From Erpobdella octoculata (taxonomy: Eukaryota; Annelida; Clitellata; Hirudinida; Erpobdellidae): a DNA stretch of 64,000 bases. Under the pieces are notes generated by a model that saw only the letters and a list, made by a program, of their open reading frames with translations, did no database searches and was not told the DNA's origin. The DNA is taken from assembly GCA_963978895.1 (NCBI GenBank), contig OZ022243.1, forward strand, positions 16,264,289-16,328,288, read 5' to 3'. Positions 34,170 through 45,199 of this stretch are shown here, in pieces. Numbering within the stretch: position 1 is the stretch's first letter; each line of letters opens with the position of its first letter. The position numbers and the translations under genes are program-made.

Positions 34170-34478
34170 TGAGCCGAATGTAGATTTGAAACAAAAGTTT
34201 AGAACTTGTTAGATTCCGACAGGTGTACAAACCGGCCATATTTTTAGTAAAATTCTTGATTGTTAACTGGATTCCATCAATTTGAATTTGTATAGCGTAA
34301 ATAGAACTGTCTTTCACGGTACATGCTCCTATTAGCAGCTGACATTCGCCGATCTCAATAGAGTTTTTAAAAGTGAACTGAATTTTAGTTGATGTTTTGT
34401 GCGCTGACGGATGGAATGGGCACATCCAAGAAGTTCTTGCAAATTCTTTTTTTATTTTTACGACCGGCTCTGACAGAA
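34170..34478 (-). CDS. Small Ig/TM protein 2, exon 2 (Ig domain)
   Basis: The acceptor TTTATTTCAG enters in phase 1. The donor CTCA|GTAGGT leaves in phase 1, giving a symmetric 309-bp exon as is usual for Ig domains. Landmarks are WMCPFHPSAH, GECQLLIGACTV and the Y-x-C end NMAGLYTCRNLTSS, with two N-glycosylation sites (NFT, NLT). If the donor is not used, the frame stops at 34162, making a secreted form. Confidence 0.65.
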
Positions 34479-34595
34479 CTGAAATAAAACAATTAAAAAA
34501 TGTCGGTCTGTCATATACTCTTTCAAATTACTGTCCTGCTATTTTTCTTATTATTAACTAAAAAAACTAATAAGCAAAACAATTAAGAAGCTAAC

Positions 34596-34671
34596 CTAAG
34601 CAGTTTAACAGGAAAAGTACAAATAGGATACAAGTCATTTGATAAACTCCACAATCAGAAGAAATTTTCAT
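34596..34671 (-). CDS. Small Ig/TM protein 2, exon 1 (signal peptide)
   Basis: ATG at 34671 gives MKISSDCGVYQM and then a hydrophobic core TCILFVLFLLNCL, a good signal peptide. The donor TTAG|GTTAGC is phase 1 and joins in frame to LSEPVVKIKKEF of the Ig exon. The intron is 117 bp. Confidence 0.65.
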
Positions 34672-34679
34672 TTTTTTAA

Positions 34680-35196
34680 ATTTAACGAGCGTGCCATCTA
34701 CAAAGTTTGTTTTGCGGTTTAATTGAAATGCTAAAAGTGAACCAACTAATAAATACTGCATCCGGAATTCTCATCGTTACATAGCATTTATTTTATTTTT
34801 AACTAATTATTGCTTAAAAATTTTATTTTAAAAAAATAAATTATAAAAAACATTACCGAAAAGATATTATTATTTGCTGCTTACGTCATAACTATTGTCT
34901 AAAATGCTTAGTGAAAACACAGCTAGTCTATTTTTTAAAGTTAATTAACTTGATATTTTATAATTAGTTACACACTTTTTAAGTAGTGATTTTTTGTTGT
35001 TGAACGTTTATTTGAAATTAATTATTAGTCATTACCGGTTAAAGAGCGAAATTAATAGCAACAAATAAACAAAATTTTGACAGAAAACAAAGGGGTACAA
35101 AGTACAACGGCATAAATTAAACTAGGAAGAAAACAAACAATCAAACCAGTTAACAAATCTTAACAAAAGATGATAGCGGAAAAATGTTACAAATAT
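34680..35196. other. Intergenic, AT-rich
   Basis: Separates the Ig/TM gene from the IQ-motif genes. Would hold the 3' UTR of the first IQ gene (minus strand). No further feature. Confidence 0.5.
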
Positions 35197-36864
35197 TCAT
35201 TTCCTCCATCTGTCCTTTGCATGAAGGAGTTTCTTAACCCTAAAACGTCTCCACCACGTTTGAATGATGCAAGCCGCTTCTCTTCTTCTCAACCTTTTTG
35301 CTTCACTTTTGTGTAATACTTTAACTGCTTCCTCCTTATCTTCCATTATTTTAAGAAATTGGATCCGCAGAGGTTTGTACTGGTGCTCAAGGCCATTAAT
35401 TGACGAACTTGCATCGCCCGACTGTTGCATGGCTTCGTTTGTTTCCTTTATCAGCTGAAACATGTCGTTATCAAATTTTGATTTCCAGATTTCAATTTCT
35501 TCTTCTAGCTTATATTTTGTTCTTCTCAGTTCCCATTCGTTTTTCCACAAGTTATTCTCAGTTGGATCGACACGCAATGGAATCCATAAATTCATTTTTG
35601 TCCTCAAATCTGTGGCCTCTTTGTTCTTTAAAAATTCTTCTTCGTCTACCATTCGTGCGATGCTCTCTGCCAATACTTTTTGAGCTGTTGAAGCTTCGAG
35701 TCTGAGGTTTCTAATTGTTTCATTCAAGTCTTTCAGTTTGTTTTCTCTTTCTAAGATAACTCTTTTTCTTTCTGCTACAAGAACATATCGTAGTTTTGAA
35801 TAATTCATGATTCTGTTGCAAGAGTTTTTCATATATAATTTTCTTGAAAAGTCTTCAATGGGATCCATGCAAAATTTCTGCTGGCAGACTTTTCGAAACT
35901 CGTCCATTTGCCCAAGAAAATCAAGCGCTAGTTTATTATTAGTGGACCTTGATAAGATGACATTTTCCACCTGAGCATCAGCTTTGATATTTCTGATAAG
36001 ACTTCTCACAAACATGGCAAGATCTTCTCGACTGACGCGATAATTTTCTCTAACGGCGTCGAGAGTTTGAAAAGTCGTTTGGTCGGAATTTTTAAAATCA
36101 GCATTGCCTAGAAATGAATACATATCAAAAAAATATTCATAAGCTGGCTGTAAATTTGTTTGCTTTTTTGCACTTTGATTATCATCAGACGATGCTATCA
36201 ACAACTTATTGATAACACGATACCCGATTGTTTCACCAAGATAAACAGCCTCTTTTTCTTCTTCGCCATACGTTGTAGTTACATCTCCTTCAGACTGAAA
36301 TCTATCGAGAAAGCTGAAAGTAAATGTTGTAGTATCTGGAACCCAACAAGCTGTAACAAATTCTTTTAGATAATTCATAAGGTTTTTCTCAGAATCCATT
36401 GTGCAATTGATTTCAAAAGACTTATCTGGAGATGAAGGGCTACAAAATGTTTGGAACTCCTGCGCGGTTCTGTCACCTACAAACTGATTAAGTGGATTCG
36501 GATCAAAGATGTGCTCGATGAAATTTTTTAGACTTTCAAATTCTTCAATGAAATGTTTGAGTTGTTTATTAAGAGTAGAGTCGTAGTTTTTGAGGGCACC
36601 ATTCTTTAAGTTAATTATAATGAGAGAATTTTTTAAAGCCACGTTGAGACTTCCCAGCACTCTCTCACCAACAGGACTCAACTTTTTTTCTTTGAAATCG
36701 TTTACAATACCAATTGTGTCTATCAGAGACTTTGGGGGGTTGATTTTTTTATCGTTCTTCAATGCATTAAAGCTCTGTAAGATTTGTGTTCGTTTTTTTT
36801 CCACTGAACTAGTTTTTGACTGACATGGAGGGTAGGACAAGGATATCTTTGTTTTCAAATTCAT
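35197..36864 (-). CDS. DRC10 (IQCD)-like IQ-motif coiled-coil protein, paralogue 1
   Basis: Single-exon ORF of 555 residues. The N-terminal part has SPVGERVLGSLNVALKNSLI and a long helical region. The middle has DPIEDFSRKLYMKNSCNRIM, well conserved with the neighbouring paralogue. Coiled coil follows (around residues 365-480), then a C-terminal IQ motif (AACIIQTWWRRFRVKKLL, about residues 530-547) expected to bind calmodulin. This order fits the nexin-dynein regulatory complex subunits DRC10/IQCD (or DRC9/IQCG), which sit on axonemal doublet microtubules. Assignment to DRC10 rests on the VGERI...K(V/N)xIL and IQTWWR patterns and is moderate. It is about 100 residues longer than vertebrate IQCD as I remember it. 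Confidence 0.85.
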   Translation of the reverse strand: MNLKTKISLSYPPCQSKTSSVEKKRTQILQSFNALKNDKKINPPKSLIDTIGIVNDFKEKKLSPVGERVLGSLNVALKNSLIIINLKNGALKNYDSTLNKQLKHFIEEFESLKNFIEHIFDPNPLNQFVGDRTAQEFQTFCSPSSPDKSFEINCTMDSEKNLMNYLKEFVTACWVPDTTTFTFSFLDRFQSEGDVTTTYGEEEKEAVYLGETIGYRVINKLLIASSDDNQSAKKQTNLQPAYEYFFDMYSFLGNADFKNSDQTTFQTLDAVRENYRVSREDLAMFVRSLIRNIKADAQVENVILSRSTNNKLALDFLGQMDEFRKVCQQKFCMDPIEDFSRKLYMKNSCNRIMNYSKLRYVLVAERKRVILERENKLKDLNETIRNLRLEASTAQKVLAESIARMVDEEEFLKNKEATDLRTKMNLWIPLRVDPTENNLWKNEWELRRTKYKLEEEIEIWKSKFDNDMFQLIKETNEAMQQSGDASSSINGLEHQYKPLRIQFLKIMEDKEEAVKVLHKSEAKRLRRREAACIIQTWWRRFRVKKLLHAKDRWRK

Positions 36865-37181
36865 TTCATCCAGATGGCAGCTGCAGAATTAACTCATAGA
36901 ATTACAATTTCTAATAATGAATTTAAACCGTTAATTGACGAAAACAAATATTGTTTATTAGTGACGTTTAGAAACGTATATTCGACAGCACGGACGGATA
37001 TGAATAACTTTCAATGAATGTGCAATAAGGGTGACGCTCAAGATTTTCTACACCTTCGTTCAAACAAGACGCAGTTAAAATGTAATTCTGTTTTATTCAA
37101 ACAGTTAATTCTTGCATATAAACTCAAAATATATATTTAAATAGGAACATGTTTGAAAGTTTTTTATATAACGTTTCGAGG
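36865..37181. other. Intergenic spacer between the IQ paralogues
   Basis: 317 bp, AT-rich. It must hold the 3' UTR of the upstream (minus strand) paralogue and the promoter of the downstream one, unless they are co-transcribed. Confidence 0.5.
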
Positions 37182-38876
37182 TCATTTTGGATTTGAGGAG
37201 AGATGACTTGACTTGCTTTTGAAATCATTCCGTCTTTTGTTTTTGAGAATGAAAGAAATTTTTATCTTCATCCTTCTCCACCAAGTTTGAATTTTAATTG
37301 CAGCAATGTTCTTTGCAAGCATTTCTGCTTTTCCTGCTTTTTCTATGTTCCACGACTTGTTATTTTTTTCTATTATTTGATCGATTTCACCTTTCAAGAG
37401 TTTGTACTTTTCAGTAATATTGCTGCGGAATGCAGTCCCCATGAGAAGCGAGTTACTCCTTTCGACTTCTGTATCGATGTCGCTTGTCTCTTTGAAATGT
37501 TTTGCTATTAAAGTTTCAATTTGATCTTCAATTTGATGTTTTCGGCGGCGTAGCACAAGTTCGTTGTTCCAATGCTCTTCTTCGTCTCTATTCAAACTTT
37601 GCTGAAGTGACACTCGAAAGTCAGAACTGTATTTGGAACTTTGACATTTTTTTTCTTTTATTAGACAATAACTGCTTTCATGTTTGATTCTATCCGTATT
37701 TTCTAAAAAAAGTTTTTGCGTCATTTCAGCTTCCATTTTTAAACTTCGTATGATGTTGTTGTGGATCTGAATCTGTTTGGCCTGTTTTCTAATCATTTGC
37801 GACCTCACCTCATTTAGAAGCCTGTACAGTTTGGTATAGTTTACTATGCGATTACAGGAATCTTTGATGTACATTTTCCTAGCAAAATCTTCAACAGGAT
37901 CAATAATGAATTTCGTAGTACAAACTTCATACAGATTGTTAAGGCAGTCAATCATATCAAGATGAACTTTTTTTAACGTGCGGGAATTTAATAAAAACTT
38001 GTCTATTGTAACATCCCTACCAAGCGTTCGGATGAGATTTTTACAGAAATTTGCCAAACGTTTCCGATCCACTCCATTGTTCTCCCGAATGACATCTTGA
38101 ACTTCAAAAATATACTGATTAGACATGGCACTCTTTCCAAATTTTTTAAACTCAAACAACGAATTTGTCGTGATTGATGGTTCAAATGTTGTCTTAGATT
38201 GTTTTATTGTATCTAAATTGTCAGTCACACCTGCTTGAATAATTATGCGACTACCAGCAAAACTTTCAACGTCGGCACCTTGGCCAAAGTTCAGAGGAAA
38301 TGCTCCTTCGATCTGCAAACTTTCCAACTGAGAAAAATTCATCAAAGAGGCTGGTACCCAACATTGGGAGACAAACTTTTTTAAGAAAGTCATTAATTCA
38401 GATGTGAAATTCTGAAGACTTTGAGCTACTTTGGTTACCTTTTCTGGTTGGCTATCTTTTGCTGCTGCTAAGGGGTCCTCGTAATTTTCACCAGTTTCAT
38501 CAACGCATGGAATGGACTGACCGATCTGTGAAGCAAACATTATTAATCTTTGGTATTCTTTCAATAAATCTGTTAATTCCTGAGAAATGGGAAATTGCAG
38601 AACTGTGTTGTGTTGAAGTTCAAGGTTTCCGAGTATTGTGACTTTTTTTATTGCATTACTTATTACATTAGTTATTCTTTCACCAACTTGACTTATTTGA
38701 TTTGTTGCAAAATTGGTGAGAACAGTAACTGGGTCGATATATTGATTAGAAAGTTTTATTTTATTTGTTCGAAAATTTTTTTCTTCGCCATCTTGAATAC
38801 TTTTTCCTGAAGATATGCTGACCTTTTTATTGTCAAAGCATGAACATTTTCGACTTTCACTCCAATAATTATGCAT
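37182..38876 (-). CDS. DRC10 (IQCD)-like IQ-motif coiled-coil protein, paralogue 2
   Basis: Single-exon ORF of 564 residues, same strand and layout as 35197-36864. It carries QVGERITNVISNAIKKVTIL, DPVEDFARKMYIKDSCNRIV and NYTKLYRLLNEVRSQMIRKQ, with coiled coil to about residue 500 and the IQ motif AAIKIQTWWRRMKIKISF near residues 527-544. The tail is basic and Ser-rich. The two proteins align along most of their length but have diverged strongly, so the tandem duplication is old. Lack of introns in both suggests a retrocopy ancestor or a naturally intronless gene. Starts at MHNYWSESRKC; a later Met is possible. Confidence 0.85.
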   Translation of the reverse strand: MHNYWSESRKCSCFDNKKVSISSGKSIQDGEEKNFRTNKIKLSNQYIDPVTVLTNFATNQISQVGERITNVISNAIKKVTILGNLELQHNTVLQFPISQELTDLLKEYQRLIMFASQIGQSIPCVDETGENYEDPLAAAKDSQPEKVTKVAQSLQNFTSELMTFLKKFVSQCWVPASLMNFSQLESLQIEGAFPLNFGQGADVESFAGSRIIIQAGVTDNLDTIKQSKTTFEPSITTNSLFEFKKFGKSAMSNQYIFEVQDVIRENNGVDRKRLANFCKNLIRTLGRDVTIDKFLLNSRTLKKVHLDMIDCLNNLYEVCTTKFIIDPVEDFARKMYIKDSCNRIVNYTKLYRLLNEVRSQMIRKQAKQIQIHNNIIRSLKMEAEMTQKLFLENTDRIKHESSYCLIKEKKCQSSKYSSDFRVSLQQSLNRDEEEHWNNELVLRRRKHQIEDQIETLIAKHFKETSDIDTEVERSNSLLMGTAFRSNITEKYKLLKGEIDQIIEKNNKSWNIEKAGKAEMLAKNIAAIKIQTWWRRMKIKISFILKNKRRNDFKSKSSHLSSNPK

Positions 38877-38879
38877 TTC

Positions 38880-40490
38880 TATTTCATAAAAAAATTTAGA
38901 TTTCTGTTTTGCTTTCTCTTCAGCGATTGCATAAGATGACGTATGAAGTTAGATCGATCAAGGTTAGCTATTGTTTTGAAGTAATTTGGTTTTTTAAATA
39001 TAAATGATATTAAGTTAACAACAACAACTAAATTTAAAGTTTAATTATAATTAAAAAACACAGTTCAAAATAAATCATTTCAAAGTAGGTCAGTTTCTTG
39101 GCTGATTGTTCAATTTTTACATTTCAAAAACCCTACATATTTTCTTAGTTTAAACAATAAAAGCTGTAAATTAAAAGAAATAATAAGTAAAGTGATTTTG
39201 TGCTGCACGGTTTCATAAAAATCATGAAAACTTTCTCACAGAGGCAGGAGAAATTTGATCACCGGACACACATACACACACAGACACGCACACGTACACA
39301 CACACACGCACACGTACACACACACGCACACACGGACGCACACGCAGTTCTGCAAGGAAAGTTAAAGAATAAACTTCGGTTGACATGGCAAAAGTTTTCT
39401 TTTTTTTAAATCACAAACGAATAAGCATTGAAATAATGTTCATCATTACGAATCCTTATAATTTACCACCGATTTTTATATGATGCGTATTTCCATAAAA
39501 TTAAAGCTACTTGAATTACCCGGTGTTGATTCTGAATAACCAATCTTCCACATTTCTTAGCTCTTAAAATAATTTTTTCAAAGCATTGTTGTTTAAAAAA
39601 GCAATAATTCCATTCTAACACGACATGCTCCATGTTTTTCATCGGCTTTGTTTTTGCTCTTTTGTAAAAAAATTTCCTTCCACGTTTCTCTCTCATTCGT
39701 TTGATTGCTCTTGGAGTAATCTTATATTTATTGGGTTTATTTTTTTAATTTTTTACATGCCCTGAACCCGGGGAAAGCATTTTATATGAAACAAAATACG
39801 GTAATAACATAATTTGCTTCTCAGAGACGTAACTAAAGTTTATGGCGCCCTGGGAGAATGTCTAACAATTGGGCCCCTAAAAAATTTCATCTGTAAACTG
39901 TTTTTCCAAAAATAGCTAACGAATGAGAGATTGTCGTACGAAACGTTTTTAAAACTTATTTATACACTTTTCCTTCAAAAATAGCTGATGACTGTTGGAT
40001 GAGGGGTAATCGTAGGCACTTTTTCACTTTTTTCAAGAATTTTCCAGAACCTTATTTCGTAATGGCGCCCAGTCTCTCCTCTGCCCCTACCTACACCTTT
40101 GTTGCTTCTAGCTTATTTACAACAAAGGCCATACAAAAAAATAAATCGCAAGAAAAATAAATTATAAAAAAATGAAAAATGAATTTAAGTGAATCTTTCA
40201 ATCCAGAATGTTGTATTAGTCGTCTATCGCACATCGTGTCGTTAGATCTTAAGTTATAGTTTGTGTTTTCTTTCTTTGGAGTAAGCAGATGATGGAGACA
40301 GTGGCCAAGTTCGGCAATTTTTAAGAAAAAGACAAATTTGGCAGATCTTCTAAGTGAATCGATGTCCAGCATTTCATCAGTCAAATGCCCGTTTCTATTT
40401 TTTTTTTCAAGAAAGTGTTTAATAAGTTATTTTCCGCTTGATGTCCAAAAATCTGTTTATGCGTATTGAAGGGGAGAATGAACCATAACA
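38880..40490. other. Gene-poor stretch with (CA)n tract and possible MITE
   Basis: A CACACA/CACGCACA tract lies at about 39265-39350. Low-complexity AT sequence surrounds it. No gene supported. Confidence 0.5.
39822..40102. mobile_element. Possible hAT-type MITE, diverged
   Basis: The left end CAGAGACGTAACTAAAG and the right end, read inverted (CAAAGGTGTAGGTAGGGG), resemble the CAGTGGCGTAGC terminal repeats of the MITE at 51672. The interior shows the same GGCGCCC and GGGCCCCT runs. No clear target duplication seen. Confidence 0.4.
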
Positions 40491-40740
40491 TAAACAAGTA
40501 AAGGAAAAAACCAGTTTTTAACACAAATTTTTATTTTAAATACACTCGATTTAGAAATACGAAGGATGTTCAAATTATTTTTTTTCAACTGAATCATGTA
40601 TTGTCATCAAATATAAACCTATGCTGAAATTTTCAACTTCCTAGCTAGTCAAAAAGCTGGTTAAATTTTACTTGCAAGATTGGCGTACAGAGAAAATCAC
40701 ACACACAGAGATTGTAACCTAAATAAAAGTTTGTACAAAG
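40491..40740 (+). repeat. 250-bp dispersed repeat, copy 1
   Basis: Direct repeat partner of 41408-41655. Shared landmarks: TACACTCGATTTAGAAATACG, TTCCTAGCTAGTCAAAAAGC, AGAGAAA...CACACACA. High similarity with small indels. No coding content; probably the tail of a retroelement. Confidence 0.75.
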
Positions 40741-40968
40741 TTGTTTGACAATTGAAATGTTAGCAGACATATTACAAAAATGTTTGTGAATAAAAAAATG
40801 TTTGCTACAATTTTTAAAACATGTTGCAAATTGTATGTTAGGTAGACTCCAAGCAGTTTAACTTTTCCATTTGTTGAATATTTGGTACGTTAGAAATTGA
40901 TTATATTTTTGTGTTTTCTAGTTATTCGATGTCCTCCAAAAAATAATTTTAACACATTTTTCGTTTAT

Positions 40969-41175
40969 TTATTCTAAATTTGTTTGCATTGGCCATTGGC
41001 GAACATATTCAAATTCTAACCCAATGTCACAATCTGTGTTTTGGAGAACGAGTAGAGTGGTCTCACCAGCATATTTACTGAGTTTGTATGTGCAAGAGTT
41101 TTTAACCTTTGAGCCTATTGGATACTGAGCATTATATTTAAAATACATCAAACATATGAACAAAATGACAACCAT
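40969..41175 (-). CDS. Candidate small secreted two-Cys protein
   Basis: 68 codons starting MVVILFICLMYFKYNA, a signal-peptide-like stretch, then KVKNSCTYKLSKYAGETTLL, NTDCDIGLEFEY and a stop that overlaps an AATAAA polyadenylation-like hexamer. It could be one short secreted protein or an exon of a small Ig-type gene like those at 21 and 34 kb. No family recognised. It sits between the two copies of the 250-bp repeat. Confidence 0.35.
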   Translation of the reverse strand: MVVILFICLMYFKYNAQYPIGSKVKNSCTYKLSKYAGETTLLVLQNTDCDIGLEFEYVRQWPMQTNLE

Positions 41176-41407
41176 TTTTAAAATAACTTTTTTTTTAAAT
41201 CCATTATATTAACTTTACTGACGGTCTTGTTTGCTGGCTCTCTGTCTTCCTGCCCCCACATCGCTACATCGCTATGGTTAAGTAGTTCAATTGTGAGAAT
41301 ATTTTCCAAGTTTTATATAAACAGAAAAGAAGCAGGTGTTTAAATTCTAGTAATTATCTTGGACTTCAAAAAATCTTCCATGTATTCTTACTCGACCAAA
41401 ATTTAAA

Positions 41408-41655
41408 CAAGTAAAAGAAAAAAACGAGTTTTTAAACACACACTTTTATTTCAAATACACTCGATTTAGAAATACGAAAGATGTTCAAATTAAGTTTTTT
41501 TAATGAATTATGTATTGTCATTCAATATAAAGCTATGTTGAAAGTTTCAGCTTCCTAGCTAGTCAAAAAGCTGGATAAATTTTACTTGCTAGATTTGCGT
41601 AAAGAGAAAGACACACACACACCCACAAACAGAGATTTCAACCTAATCAAAAGTT
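41408..41655 (+). repeat. 250-bp dispersed repeat, copy 2
   Basis: See 40491-40740. Same orientation, 917 bp apart. Confidence 0.75.
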
Positions 41656-41839
41656 TGTAAAAAATAAAAATTTTCAGACCCTCTCCTTTCTGAAATTTCT
41701 GGATCCGCCACTATCAAAAATTAGAAGTTTTGTTTAAATAAAGATTATATAAAACCAGTAATTTATTCTTAGGAAATGACTAAAACGTTTGTCGGTAAAA
41801 TGGGATGGTTACATCCCCCCCCCAGGACCGGCATGTAGC

Positions 41840-42925
41840 TACGGCCCTGATATGTTCAGTTTTACGTGCTCCGCCACCAGACTGAACATTGACGATTGAG
41901 TTGGTATTTGGGTGGCCCAATCAGGATTGAGTTTCCATAGTCGAGTTTGGTTAAGATGAAGGAAGTCATAACTACTTTTTGAGAAGATGTTGAGAGAAAG
42001 GTAACCATACAATTTTATCTGTCGTAGTGAATTAAACATGCGCGGACGTTGTATTTAATATGTGTTTTTTGTGGCAAGTCAGCTTCCAGATAGATGCCAA
42101 AATTTCGAACAGACACAGTCGGCTGCACCATGTCAGGACCTATTGAAACCGGTTCTGTTGGATAGTTAAGTCTGGCGTCTGGTCGAAAACTAGATTGCTA
42201 TAAATTTGCTGGAGTTTATTTAAAGGCAATTTGACCGCATCCATGATCCAACATCTTCTATATAGGTAGAGACGGTGGTTTGGAGGGCCGTAGATTTGAG
42301 TGTCATCTGCAAAAATGTTACTTTTGAGTCACCGACCGGCAATAATTTCCTCAAGTTTGCTGATTTACATTATGAAGAACATCGGGCACAGGACTGATCC
42401 CTGTGGTACGCCAAAGGTAACAGGTGTTTTTAAAGAATCTATTTTGTTAATTTTAACGTTAGAGAATTGTTCCCTCAAATAAAAAAAGAATGAATTCAAT
42501 AAAAAAGTAAATGACCAAATCAATGCGATGATTTCTGTCTCTGTATGAGTATTTGGTGGTAAGTCGAGGAGAATTAGAAAAGTGAGCCTTCCAGTTTCTC
42601 TGCGCCCAGGATGTCTAAAGAAACATTCAAGACCACCGTTTCGGTTAAGTGAAAAGTCGATACGCTGATTGATGGGTAGAAAAAGATTGTTGTTTTAGAC
42701 GTACTCAGTGGTGAGCTTTGATAAGTCCAACCGATCAAGAAGTTTTGACACGATTGGTAAATTTGAGATCGGACTATATGAAGCCAGGTCTGTGATATCC
42801 AGGTTTTTTTTTCAAAATTGGAGTTATGTGTGATGACTTGAAACTTTGCGGCACCTGGCCACCAATGAGAGATTTATTGAAGATTTTCACTAAAAATGAT
42901 ACAAGCATGGGAGATGTTTTTTTTT
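41840..42925 (-). pseudogene. Decayed LINE reverse transcriptase (CR1/L2/Rex-like)
   Basis: On the minus strand, in order, are FNKSLIGGQVPQSFKSSHIT (entry to the RT domain, near 42800-42880), VPQGSVLCPM (RT motif B, near 42395), FADDTQIYGPP (catalytic FADD box with both Asp, near 42290), then thumb/C-terminal sequence with KLPLNKLQQIYSNLVFDQTP. Stops and frame shifts separate the pieces, so it is dead. Confidence 0.8.
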
Positions 42926-43900
42926 TTGAGAAGCCAAGTGGGGATATGTCTGACGCACACTGTTTGTTCGGAAAGACATGATGATGAGTAGCACAGTCTT
43001 CGCATCACAAGTCGGACCGAATTCATGCAATACGGATGCGTCTGATCTCACTTTTCTCACTTTGTAGTTTTCGTTTCAACTCGTGCAGAAGCAGTTGTTT
43101 CAATTCCTTCAAATATATTTCTATAAATTTTTAGTTTCCAACACAAAATTTTATAATTTATTTTGTAAAAAAGTTCTTCAAAAATGGTATTGGTTTATTA
43201 GACCTTAAACTGCTTAGCGAGACGTTATGTTTCAATCGCTTCAATTAAAACTTTTATAGTAATCAATTTATAAAATCCGGGTAATTGTTACGAAACCTTT
43301 CTCAACTCGATTAATGTAAAACAAATAAAAATAAAACATGGATGTACATTTAAATATAACAATAATATACAATATGTTATGTGCAAGTAGATATAGCATT
43401 TGTATACTTTATATCATGCACAAGTTGGATGTCACCGCAACTGATAGCAGAACAACTGATTCCAAAACAACTGATCCCAGGAATGTTGATATCACTAAAG
43501 TTATTTTCGTTGCTAACGAATAATAATCAATAAAATTGAAAACGTGTCATTTATTTGTAACTACTTTGTTACGTGTCGCTTTGAAAAAACATTTCAAGTT
43601 TCAAATTTCAAATTTTATTTTCATCATAAATTTTTTGAGTTAATTTGCGGTCAGTTGTTCATAGGATCATATTTACATGGATCAGTTGCCCACAAGATCA
43701 GATGTACCTACATGGGATCAGTTGTTCATGAGATCATATATACATGGGATCAGTTGTTTATGTGATTAGTCAGAGTAAAAAAGTTTCAATTGTGTTTTTT
43801 AAATAGTTTTATTGAAATCTGCAAAATAACCACTCCACACTTTTCATATTTTCGTCCAAACTTCATCAAACCTCGAAATGAAAGAATTAAAGCGTATGGT
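42926..43900. other. No firm gene
   Basis: AT-rich. A short CATGGGATCAGTTGTTCATG-type tandem at about 43655-43755. A 61-codon frame at 43338 with repeated ACTGAT(T/C)CC units is not supported as a gene. Confidence 0.4.
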
Positions 43901-43909
43901 TCGTTTCAG

Positions 43910-43935
43910 ATTATCCACGTGTTATAGCTCAAAAG
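43910..43935 (+). CDS. Possible microexon of a third Ig/TM-type gene
   Basis: A 26-nt segment between a good acceptor (GGTTCGTTTCAG) and donor (CAAAAG|GTAAAC), phase 1 in and phase 0 out, encoding YPRVIAQK. It joins in frame to 44290. No signal-peptide exon of matching phase was found upstream. Confidence 0.3.
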
Positions 43936-44289
43936 GTAAACAAAATCAGTAAGTTAGATTTGTTCATCATTTTCTAACGCAGTTTCCCATTAGCTTAGCG
44001 ATGAGTTGTTGGTTCTCATGTTTGATGATGGTGGTCATAAGTGATATTCCAGTAACGGAAACCAAAACTAAAACTTTAATGATTGCATTTAGTTTTATTG
44101 AATGTTATATAAAAAAAATTTAATTTATTAAAACTGAAACTATATTGAAATAGAAATGATAGCTCTATCAGTAAACTAAAACTTGAAAGATTATTTGTTG
44201 ATAAAAGTTTTCAAAATTTAATTGATTTTTTAATTAGAAAAATTTAATTATGTTTCTTAAAGTTTGTTAGATTTGAACTTCTTTCTCAG

Positions 44290-44562
44290 GTCATTGTATC
44301 AGCAAGCAAGTCCCAAACTTGTTCATCCCATCAATCACAACTTGAGCATAATTTGATGGATTTCAAACCACAAATCCATACGGATGCTTATATACATTGG
44401 AAAAATCACCAGGCTGCTTATTGCTTTCGGGCAAAAACGGGTCTTGACATGAAAGCAACCTCACAGACGGAAAGTTATTTTCTATATCTAAAAATTATTT
44501 TATGTTTGTTGTATGCTCTCGCAAGGTCGACACAACAGAATTTCAAAATTGCTAGAAATTAA
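44290..44562 (+). CDS. Candidate third small Ig-like/TM protein, last exon
   Basis: The acceptor CTTCTTTCTCAG opens in phase 0 on 90 codons. The reading has Cys in SKSQTCSSHQ, Trp in AYIHWKNHQ and a Y-x-C-like AAYCFRAK. It is followed by a membrane-like segment (YFLYLKIILCLLYALA), a basic tail and a stop. The order matches the minus-strand Ig/TM genes, but the Ig domain is short and the upstream exons are uncertain. Confidence 0.4.
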   Translation, partial: VIVSASKSQTCSSHQSQLEHNLMDFKPQIHTDAYIHWKNHQAAYCFRAKTGLDMKATSQTESYFLYLKIILCLLYALARSTQQNFKIARN

Positions 44563-44825
44563 TGTAAAGCAAGAATTTAAATTTATTTTATTTTTATCTA
44601 TGTTTAAAATAGATTAAGTTTAACACTGCAAAACATTTTTGTTCATTACAATATCCTAAAACTAAAATAAATAGAAACTGAAGAAATTTATAAGAAACTC
44701 TATAGAAACTAAAACAATAAAACAAATTTGTATAGAAACTAAAACTGGAAAAAAACTTAGAAAAACTTTATAGATCCTGAAACTTAAATAATTTTTGAAA
44801 CTGAAATATTTCTGGTGGTAATGAT

Positions 44826-45196
<371 letters not shown>

Positions 45197-45199
45197 TAT

